Shown here one piece after another: positions 56,973 through 64,000 of a DNA stretch of 64,000 nucleotides. The translations under genes were made by a program, and so were the position numbers. Each line of letters opens with the position of its first letter. The stretch's first letter is position 1. The notes under the pieces were generated by a model, which ran no database searches, had not been told where the DNA came from, and saw only the letters and a list, made by a program, of their open reading frames with translations. The stretch is from assembly GCA_016719785.1 (NCBI GenBank), contig JADJYJ010000004.1, positions 310,001 to 374,000 of the forward strand, in the 5' to 3' direction. The DNA is from Candidatus Amarolinea dominans. Lineage in GTDB: Bacteria; Chloroflexota; Anaerolineae; SSC4; Amarolineaceae.

Positions 56973-58118
56973 ATGGCAGCGAGTAAAAGCACCACCCCGA
57001 CCGACAAGAGCACTTCCAGCCGAAACCCTATGGCTGGCAAATCGAAAGCCCTGGAAACCACTATCGCCAGCCTGACCAAGCGCTACGGCGAGGGTACCGT
57101 GATGAAGATGGGGGACGCCACGGAACTACACATAGACTCCATCCCAACCGGGGCGCTCTCGCTTGATCTGGCCCTGGGCATTGGCGGCGTGCCACGCGGG
57201 CGCGTCATCGAGATTTATGGACCGGAGTCTTCCGGCAAAACTACCCTGTGTCAACACATCATCGCCGAAGCGCAAAAGCGCGGCGGTATTTGCGCCTTCA
57301 TTGATGTGGAGCACGCGTTGGATCCCAAATACGCCGAACGCTGCGGCGTCAACGTGGATGCGCTCTACGTATCGCAGCCCGACACGGGCGAGCAGGCGCT
57401 GGAAATCGCCGAGGCGTTGGTGCGTTCCGGCGCCATTGATGTGCTGGTGGTGGATTCGGTGGCGGCCCTGGTGCCGCGGGCCGAAATCGAAGGGGAGATG
57501 GGCGACAGCCACGTGGGTCTGCAGGCTCGCCTGATGAGCCAGGCGCTGCGCAAGCTGTCAGGCGCGATCAAGCATTCCAACACAGTCATGATCTTCACCA
57601 ACCAGTTGCGCCAGAAGATCGGCGTCATGTTCGGCAACCCGGAGACGACTAGCGGCGGGATGGCGCTCAAGTTCTACGCTTCGGTGCGCATGGACATCCG
57701 CAAGATCGAGACACTGAAGAGCGGCAATGACATGGTGGGCAGCCGCACACGCGTCACCATCAAGAAGAACAAGGTGGCGCCGCCCTTCCGTGTGGCCGAA
57801 TTCGACATCATGTATAATGAAGGCATCTCCAGAGAAGGAGATGCGCTCGATCTCGGCGTCTCCATGGGGTTGGTGGACAAGCGCGGCAGTTACTTTGCCT
57901 ACAGCGACATGCGGCTGGGCCAGGGGCGTGAAAACGCCAAGCTGTTCCTGCGCGAGCACCCCGAGCTGATGGCACAGATGGAGGGCGAAATCCGTCGGAA
58001 GGCAGGCATCGGCGTGCATAACTTCGAGCCAACCGACACGCCTGCCGTCGTGCCTTTCCATACCGGTGGTGCCGCCAGTGACGAGTTGGAAGACGAGGAT
58101 TACGCGGCTGCAGCCTGA
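56973..58118 (+). CDS. recA: Recombinase A
   Basis: A 381-residue RecA, the ATP-dependent strand-exchange protein that also triggers LexA cleavage. Walker A GPESSGKTT at residues 83-91; Walker B-type VLVVDSVAALVPRAE; EGEMGDSHVGLQARLMSQALRKL (L1/L2 DNA-binding region starts); FTNQLRQKIGVMFGNPETTSGG. The N-terminus has about 20 extra Ser/Thr/Lys-rich residues; an internal Met at residue 20 (MAGKSKALE) is an alternative start, but GGAGACC precedes the listed ATG. The acidic C-terminus (DELEDEDYAAAA) is typical. Single gene with its own promoter and terminators. Confidence 0.97.
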   Translation: MAASKSTTPTDKSTSSRNPMAGKSKALETTIASLTKRYGEGTVMKMGDATELHIDSIPTGALSLDLALGIGGVPRGRVIEIYGPESSGKTTLCQHIIAEAQKRGGICAFIDVEHALDPKYAERCGVNVDALYVSQPDTGEQALEIAEALVRSGAIDVLVVDSVAALVPRAEIEGEMGDSHVGLQARLMSQALRKLSGAIKHSNTVMIFTNQLRQKIGVMFGNPETTSGGMALKFYASVRMDIRKIETLKSGNDMVGSRTRVTIKKNKVAPPFRVAEFDIMYNEGISREGDALDLGVSMGLVDKRGSYFAYSDMRLGQGRENAKLFLREHPELMAQMEGEIRRKAGIGVHNFEPTDTPAVVPFHTGGAASDELEDEDYAAAA

Positions 58119-58122
58119 AACT

Positions 58123-58190
58123 ACTGCAAGCGGGCACGAATTGCGCCTGTTTCCTTAGGCGGAAAAGTGAAGCCTATTCCCGCTTGCAGT
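58123..58190. terminator. Inverted repeat after recA
   Basis: ACTGCAAGCGGG (58123-58134) pairs with CCCGCTTGCAGT (58179-58190) with a 44-base loop. Confidence 0.6.
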
Positions 58191-58237
58191 ATAGCACGAC
58201 ACCCGCTTGATCCGCTGCCATGACAGGCAGACCAGAA

Positions 58238-58280
58238 GAAAGCCCAACGCGACGCTCACCGGTCGCGCTGGGCTTTCTTG
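58238..58280 (+). terminator. Second hairpin downstream of recA
   Basis: GAAAGCCCAACGCGAC (58238-58253) pairs with GTCGCGCTGGGCTTTC (58262-58277) with one mismatch, followed by TTGTTTG. The rest of the gap to 58503 shows no gene. Confidence 0.7.
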
Positions 58281-58502
58281 TTTGTACGAAAAATCACCAA
58301 CCCCTCGCGATGCAAGATGCTTTCCGTGTTCGCTTCTTTGATACCGCACGCGTGCAATCGCGAGTGCGCTTAGGATTCGTAAGAGGCGTCCTGCCGCATT
58401 GTGCCGAGAGTAGGCTGACAAACACAAGAAGCCGTGTTTTTTGCGAATCCCTAGTTCTGGATCACAATCACGTTCCCAGTTTCCGTTCTCAGGAGGCAAA
58501 CC

Positions 58503-61500
58503 ATGAAATCACGCTCAAATGCAGTGCTGTTGGCGCTGTTCGCTACCCTGGCGCTCTTGCTTGGCGGTGCCCTGATCGTGGCCGCCGGCAGTGATGCGGC
58601 GCCGGCACAGCAGAGCGGCCTGGTGATTACTATCGCCAAAGCCGTGGATCCAACCGAGGTGGGAGTCAACGAAACGATCTCCTACACCGTTTCACTCCAC
58701 AACGACAGTCCACAGATGGTCAGCGGTGTGGTCGCCACCGACGCGCTGCCCTCGCTGGTCATGTACGAGCCAGGCTCGGCCAGCGCCACATCCGGCGTCG
58801 TCACGGTTGATGGCAATTACATCACCTGGGTTGGCGACGTGCCAGGCGGGGCCGAGGTGCAAATCTACTTCCGCGCTAAAATTGGCCCACAGGTAGCCTG
58901 CAAGACGATCATCATCAATCACGCCTTCGTCAGGGTGGGTACCCTTGTCGGGCAGTCACCGCCGGCCGCTATCCAGGTCATCTGCCCGGACTTGGGCGAT
59001 GCGCCGGACAACACCAATCACTTTGGCGTGAGCATGACCGCCTATCCTCCGGGCGGCCCTCTTGGAATCGCCGCACGCTATCCCACGGTCTATGGCGGCC
59101 CTCCCGGCTCTGTGCGCGGCCCTTATCATCGCTTTAGCCGTTCTGACTCCTGGCTGGGGCATAACGTGAGTGGCGAGGCCGATGCTGACCTGTTTTGGGA
59201 CAACGATGGCATGCGCAACATCGAGCCGCCGCCCGACGTGCCTAACCATGACGGGTTCGATGACGGCGTGCTCGGCGGTGCGCTCGTAGACTGCCAATCT
59301 TCCATCTTCAACTACACCGTCACGATTGTTGGCCCGGCCGCTACCCGTTATTTCAATGCCTGGTTCGATTACAACCAGGACGGTGACTGGGAAGATGTCA
59401 TTCCGTGCGCCGACGGCACGGCAGCCACTGAGTGGGCCGTACAGAACCAGACTATTGGCTTCGGCCCCGGATTCTACACGATTACGACACCGGCGTTTAC
59501 TCCCTCGTTGCCGGCCGCTGTCAACAAAATGTGGATGCGCATGACGCTGACGCGTAATGAGCAGCCGCCGATCAACCCGTTTACTTCCATCCCCGACGGT
59601 CGCGGCCCTGACGCCGGCTACGTCTACGGCGAGACGGAGGATTACTTCTTCATCAACGAGCAGCAGGGCGAGCCACACCTGCAGGCGGTCAAGACGGTCA
59701 ACACCAACCTGACGACGCCCGGCAGCACGCTGACCTACTCCATTGTCATCTCCAACACCGGCAACGCGCCGGCCAACGGGGTGCAGTTCCAGGACCTGAT
59801 TCCGGCCGGGACAACCTATGTGGGAGGCAGCGCGACCGCGACCAGCGGCAGCGTGAGCTACGGTGGTGGCATGGTCCAATGGAACGGGAACATTCCGCCC
59901 GGCGGCAGCGTGACCATCACCTTCCAGGTGACCGTCAACGCCAACTTCCAGTGCCCCGGCACGGTGCAGAACGTGGGTACCGTGCTGTTCAATGGACAAG
60001 TCCTCAGCACCAACCCGGTCTATACAGAAATTTGGTGCCCGCCGCCGCAAATCACCATCCAGAAGGTGGTCAACCCAACGCATGCGTCCGTGGGCGACAC
60101 CTTGATGTACACGATCACGATCAACAATCCAACGACGACCAACATCGTGGGCGCCACGGCTGAGGACCAGATCCCGGCAGGCACCTCATACGTCCCCTCC
60201 AGCGCCTGGGCCAGCAGTGGCAGTGCCACCTACGTCCCCAACAAGGTGGTCTGGACGGGCAATGTCCCGGCCGGTGGATCGGTCACCTTTGGCTTCAGCG
60301 TCTTGGTTGGCTCCACCGCCACCCCACAAGAGTGCGGCGGTCGCATCGAAAACAAGGCGGAGCTGCACCTCAATGGCGCGATCATCGCCTCCAATCCGGC
60401 CCACACCCAGATCATGTGCCCCGACCTGGGTGATGCACCAGACAGCAGCAATCACTTCCCCAATACGATGCAGGCCTACAGCAGCGGCGTGCTCGGTCGT
60501 TTCCCCACGGTCTTCGATGCGGCCACCGGCTTGCCCGAAGGCCCGAAACACTGGCTGCCACGCGCCGATGCCTGGCTCGGCCAGTGGGTCAGCGGTGAGC
60601 GCGATGCCGATCTGACGCCAGACGAGGATGTGCGCCCCAACCTGGAGCCGCCCTTGAATCGGCCGGATCAGGATCGCTTCGATGACGGCATCGTGATGCC
60701 GATCAGCCTGCTCTCCTGCCAGCCCAACACCTTCAACTTCATGGTGTCCGCCCAGCCCGGCGCGGCCCGCAGCCGGATTGCCAATGTCTGGTTCGACTAT
60801 AACCAAGACGGCGACTGGGAAGACAGCTTCCAGTGCGCGAATGGCATGCTGGCCCAGGAATGGGCCGTGCAGAACCAGGCGGTCCCCATTCCCGCCTCTG
60901 GCGCTTTCGCCAGCCTGCCGTTCGCCACCACGCCTTACTTTGCCTGGACACCGATGGCGAATACCAAGCTGTGGATGCGCATCACCCTGTCCGATATGCC
61001 GGCGCCGACCATCATCGGCGGCCCGGCCGATGGCCGCGGTCCCGCCGCCGGCTACCACTTTGGCGAGACTGAAGACTATTTCCTGCCGGGCCGTCCGGGC
61101 GAGCCGCCGCATCTGAGTTTGCGGAAGTCCGCGGACGTGCAGCATGGCTGGATTGGCGACACGATCACCTACAGTATCACGGTGAAGAACCTGAGCAATG
61201 TGCCGGCCAATGGCCTGGTCGTGCAAGATCCGATCCCCGCCGGCACGGTCTACGTCAGCGGCAGCGTCTCCTCCACGGTGCCCACCGCCACCTTCACGGG
61301 CACGGCCATCCAATGGACGGGCAACCTGCCGCCGATGGGCCAGGTGACAATCCGATTCAAGGTGACTGTCGTGGGCAACCCTGTCGTTCCGCCCGAGTGT
61401 AACCAAAAGATCACCAATCGGGCCACGCTGACCTCGCCGGATGGCGTCACGCTGACGTCGAACCCGGTCCACTTCTTCCTGATCTGCCCAGATCTGGGTG

Positions 61501-63935
61501 ATGCTCCGGACACCACCAACCACTTCGGCGCGGCGATGACCGCCTATCCCGCCGTACCAGCCAACTACCCCACCGTGTTCGACCCCGGGACCGGCGCCGT
61601 GCAAGGCCCGCGCCATCGTTTGCCGAAGGCTGATGCCTTCCTGGGGCGTGGCGTGACCGGTGAGCGCGACGCTGACCTGATGCCTGACCAGGATGGCCTG
61701 ACGAACCTCGACCCGCCGGCCAACGTGGCTAACCGCGACCGGATGGACGATGGCCTGGTGCGCCCTCTCCTCCTACCCAACTGCCAGCCCACACGCATCA
61801 GCTACGTGGTGACGGTGGTCGGTCCGGCCCGCGCTCGTTATGTCAATGTGTGGTTCGATTGGAATCGTGATGGCGACTGGGAAGACCTCTTCCAGTGCGC
61901 CGGCATGGCGGTCACGGCCGATGAATGGGCGGTCAAGAACCAGGTCATAGCCTCTGGCCCCGGCGTGTATACGATCACATCGCCGCTGTTCCTGCCCTTC
62001 AACGCCAATCCCAATCAGTCCCTGTGGCTGCGGGTGACTCTGTCGGAAGTGCCCGCACCCATCAACTCGGTCACGCTGCGGCCTGATGGTCGCGGCCCGG
62101 CCGGCGGCTATCGCTTCGGCGAGACGGAAGACTACTTCAACGGCGACGGCAACGGCAACCCAGACGTGTGGGTGATCAAGACCTTGCGCCGCATCGAACC
62201 TGTCGAGGCCTCGGTTCCCGGACAGCCGGGCGGCGGCTGGCGCGCGCTGTGGCACATGGACTATGGCAACAGCGGCACCGCCACCGCGAACAATGTCGGC
62301 GTCACCGACGTGTTTCCCACCGGCATGAGCTATGCCAGCAGTTCCTCGAACCCGAATCACGAACCGCCGGCAGTGGGTGGCACAAGCGCCACCTGGAGCA
62401 TCGGCACCCTGGCGCCTGGCGACAACGGCTTCATTGATCTGTGGCTGTACGCGCCAGCGACAAGCATGCCCTCAGGGACCATCATCACGAACACGGCGAC
62501 GATCAGCACGACGACCCCGGGTGATGATCCAACCAACAATACGTCGAGCGCCAGTGGCATCATCCCGCTGATGCCGCCGCGCATCACCTGGCCGCTGGCT
62601 GGCACCACCTGCTCAGGCAACATCACCGTGACCGGCACGAGTGCCCTCGGCACGGTGGTGGATGTCTACGTGGACGGCGGCCTGGTTGGCACCGCCACAA
62701 CCGATGGGAGTGGCAACTGGAGCTTGCCGGTGACGGGTCTGACCGATGGCGCTCATGCCATCTACGCGGTGGCTCGCTTGGGCGCCAACACCAGTCCGCC
62801 ATCGCCCACGGTGGTTGTTATCGTGGACAGCACGCTGACCTGGGATCCGCTCTCCCTGACCTTCACGGCCTACTATGGCGGCTCGCCCTATGTGCAACAC
62901 ATCATGAACGGGTCGGGACGGGCCGATCCCACGGGATGGACGGTGCGCCTGCGCCCGCCCTTCACCTACACCGTGGACGTGCATGTCTGCTGCGATGACC
63001 CGGCCACCGCGCAGGTCACGCTGACCGTGGGCATCACGCCTTACGTGATGAGCCACATCGGCGGCGGCTGGTTCCAGACAGTGATCCCCGGCGTCACCAA
63101 TCCCAGTGTACCGATGTCACTGGCTTGTACGTGCGACGGCACCACCACCACAGGCGACGGCACCGGCCTGATTGATCCGGACGGCTACGTCTTCGATGTG
63201 GATACCGGGGTGGACAAGACTGACCCCATCATCAATCTGCTGGGCCGCACCGTAACGGCGCTGGAGGAGGACGACAGCAGCAACTGGAACCGCTGGCCGG
63301 CCGAGCTGTACGAGGCGCAGATCAACCCGCAGGTGACCGGGGTGGATGGCTACTACAGCTTCTTCACGCCGCCTGGCAACTACCGCATTACCGTCGCCGG
63401 CGATGCACTTTACCAGCCGTACCGAAGTTGGACGCTCACCGTGGTGGATACGCCGCAGCATCTGGACGTTCCGCTGACCAAGGTCTCTGCCAGTGCGCAG
63501 GCTGCCGTGAGTGTTGACGCCAGCGGCTTCCAGCCGTCTGCGATCCAGGTGTGGCAGGGCGCCACGGTTTCCTGGCAGAACACCGAACTGACGGACGGCG
63601 ACTTCCACAGCGCGACCAGCGACCTCGACGCCCGCGCGAACACATGGGGCTTCGACTCCGGCCTGCTGGATCGCGACCAGACCTATCAACGCCAGTTCAA
63701 CAACATCGGCATGTTCACCTACTTCGATGTGGAGAACACAGGCGCCACCGGCTCGGTGCAGGTCTGCAAACGCACCGATGTGAACTGCAGCAACACGGTG
63801 GATGTGCTCGACCTGAGCGCCGCGGCGGCAGCCTGGCACAACGCCTACGACAGTCTGTACGATATCAATGACGATGGCTCCATCAGCATCGCAGACATTC
63901 AGATGATTGCCGCCGACTTTGGCTGGGCCTTCTAG
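58503..63935 (+). CDS. Large secreted surface protein with DUF11 and GEVED repeats
   Basis: An 1810-residue exported protein. A signal peptide (AVLLALFATLALLLGGALIVAAG) is followed by three large modules. Each has a DUF11-type domain (for example ISYTVSLHNDSPQMVSGVVATDALP) followed by a DLGDAPD linker and a GEVED domain with WFDYNQDGDWED or WFDWNRDGDWED and ending GETEDYF. A fourth DUF11 domain, an Ig-like domain (ITVTGTSALGTVVDVYVDGG), a carboxypeptidase-regulatory-like fold and a cupredoxin-like domain (about residues 1665-1745) come next. The end has dockerin-like Asp-rich loops (DVNCSNTVDVLDLS, YDINDDGSISIADIQ). The cupredoxin-like part keeps a His (DFHSATS) but has no Cys-His-Met copper set. 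Likely adhesin or sheath protein. GGAGGC ribosome site before the ATG. Confidence 0.88.
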   Translation: MKSRSNAVLLALFATLALLLGGALIVAAGSDAAPAQQSGLVITIAKAVDPTEVGVNETISYTVSLHNDSPQMVSGVVATDALPSLVMYEPGSASATSGVVTVDGNYITWVGDVPGGAEVQIYFRAKIGPQVACKTIIINHAFVRVGTLVGQSPPAAIQVICPDLGDAPDNTNHFGVSMTAYPPGGPLGIAARYPTVYGGPPGSVRGPYHRFSRSDSWLGHNVSGEADADLFWDNDGMRNIEPPPDVPNHDGFDDGVLGGALVDCQSSIFNYTVTIVGPAATRYFNAWFDYNQDGDWEDVIPCADGTAATEWAVQNQTIGFGPGFYTITTPAFTPSLPAAVNKMWMRMTLTRNEQPPINPFTSIPDGRGPDAGYVYGETEDYFFINEQQGEPHLQAVKTVNTNLTTPGSTLTYSIVISNTGNAPANGVQFQDLIPAGTTYVGGSATATSGSVSYGGGMVQWNGNIPPGGSVTITFQVTVNANFQCPGTVQNVGTVLFNGQVLSTNPVYTEIWCPPPQITIQKVVNPTHASVGDTLMYTITINNPTTTNIVGATAEDQIPAGTSYVPSSAWASSGSATYVPNKVVWTGNVPAGGSVTFGFSVLVGSTATPQECGGRIENKAELHLNGAIIASNPAHTQIMCPDLGDAPDSSNHFPNTMQAYSSGVLGRFPTVFDAATGLPEGPKHWLPRADAWLGQWVSGERDADLTPDEDVRPNLEPPLNRPDQDRFDDGIVMPISLLSCQPNTFNFMVSAQPGAARSRIANVWFDYNQDGDWEDSFQCANGMLAQEWAVQNQAVPIPASGAFASLPFATTPYFAWTPMANTKLWMRITLSDMPAPTIIGGPADGRGPAAGYHFGETEDYFLPGRPGEPPHLSLRKSADVQHGWIGDTITYSITVKNLSNVPANGLVVQDPIPAGTVYVSGSVSSTVPTATFTGTAIQWTGNLPPMGQVTIRFKVTVVGNPVVPPECNQKITNRATLTSPDGVTLTSNPVHFFLICPDLGDAPDTTNHFGAAMTAYPAVPANYPTVFDPGTGAVQGPRHRLPKADAFLGRGVTGERDADLMPDQDGLTNLDPPANVANRDRMDDGLVRPLLLPNCQPTRISYVVTVVGPARARYVNVWFDWNRDGDWEDLFQCAGMAVTADEWAVKNQVIASGPGVYTITSPLFLPFNANPNQSLWLRVTLSEVPAPINSVTLRPDGRGPAGGYRFGETEDYFNGDGNGNPDVWVIKTLRRIEPVEASVPGQPGGGWRALWHMDYGNSGTATANNVGVTDVFPTGMSYASSSSNPNHEPPAVGGTSATWSIGTLAPGDNGFIDLWLYAPATSMPSGTIITNTATISTTTPGDDPTNNTSSASGIIPLMPPRITWPLAGTTCSGNITVTGTSALGTVVDVYVDGGLVGTATTDGSGNWSLPVTGLTDGAHAIYAVARLGANTSPPSPTVVVIVDSTLTWDPLSLTFTAYYGGSPYVQHIMNGSGRADPTGWTVRLRPPFTYTVDVHVCCDDPATAQVTLTVGITPYVMSHIGGGWFQTVIPGVTNPSVPMSLACTCDGTTTTGDGTGLIDPDGYVFDVDTGVDKTDPIINLLGRTVTALEEDDSSNWNRWPAELYEAQINPQVTGVDGYYSFFTPPGNYRITVAGDALYQPYRSWTLTVVDTPQHLDVPLTKVSASAQAAVSVDASGFQPSAIQVWQGATVSWQNTELTDGDFHSATSDLDARANTWGFDSGLLDRDQTYQRQFNNIGMFTYFDVENTGATGSVQVCKRTDVNCSNTVDVLDLSAAAAAWHNAYDSLYDINDDGSISIADIQMIAADFGWAF

Positions 63936-64000
63936 CCGCTGATTTCACCCCGACCAGGAATCCTCGTCGCAGCGACGATGGGCGCTCCTCCCCCCCACAG
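63936..64000. other. 3' end after the surface protein gene
   Basis: No gene seen. A short CGTCG-CAG-CGACG palindrome (63965-63977) is the only structure. Confidence 0.4.

Overview
The window looks like a high-GC chromosome segment of a Chloroflexota bacterium (Anaerolineae or Ardenticatenia-like). This is inferred from the mix of Uma2-type and Rpn-type nuclease-like proteins, DUF11/GEVED surface proteins, a DUF4139 protein, a PspC protein and a divergent lasso-type RiPP locus. It is not a formal placement. Coding density is high. Many intergenic gaps hold strong hairpins and short tandem repeats. Several genes carry one-base frame jumps, at least two of them explained by one missing G in a G run, so some are probably assembly errors.

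1-2172: a frame-broken NACHT ATPase with a C-terminal formylglycine-enzyme-like domain (minus strand, cut by the window edge). 2820-19320: a lipid or polyketide locus. It holds an acyl-CoA dehydrogenase, a giant KS-AT-KS-ACP(x4)-KR-DH synthase split by a G8 tract, a Uma2-type protein, a 4'-phosphopantetheinyl transferase, and a three-gene acyl-CoA carboxylase (carboxyltransferase, unusual biotin carboxylase, biotin carrier). Together these would make extender units, prime carrier domains and build an acyl chain. All four carrier domains have Thr where Ser is expected.

19365-30100: mostly housekeeping and miscellaneous genes: RpiB-like isomerase, a secreted repeat protein, Lgt, PspC, a methyltransferase, a lipoprotein hydrolase, Fmt, a DUF4870-type membrane protein, a class II aldolase, tRNA-Glu and a GH4 glycosidase. 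30136-33007: an arginine-decarboxylase-like enzyme and a HET-C/phospholipase-C-like protein around a non-coding gap.

33144-44266: a split RiPP locus resembling phosphorylated lasso-peptide systems. It contains a 22-residue candidate precursor with a YxxPxL leader motif, a nucleotidyltransferase-family protein, a DUF5693-like protein with a His-rich linker, a sulfatase-modifying-factor fold protein, a B12-type radical SAM enzyme, an HPr-kinase-like protein, an Rpn-type protein, then PqqD (B1), transglutaminase-like protease (B2) and an asparagine-synthetase-like cyclase (C). tRNA-Arg follows.

44673-48213: a response regulator, a DUF4139 secreted protein and a sigma-70 factor. 48568-56865: a flavin-dependent oxidoreductase followed by a molybdenum hydroxylase operon with YqeB and a YqeC-MocA fusion, the signature of selenium-dependent molybdenum hydroxylases, then a frameshifted GT4 glycosyltransferase. 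56973-58118 is recA. 58503-63935 is an 1810-residue surface protein built from repeated DUF11 and GEVED modules.

Promoters are strikingly uniform: TTGNCN-like -35, 17-18 bp spacer, TATACT/TAGAAT/TACAAT-like -10.
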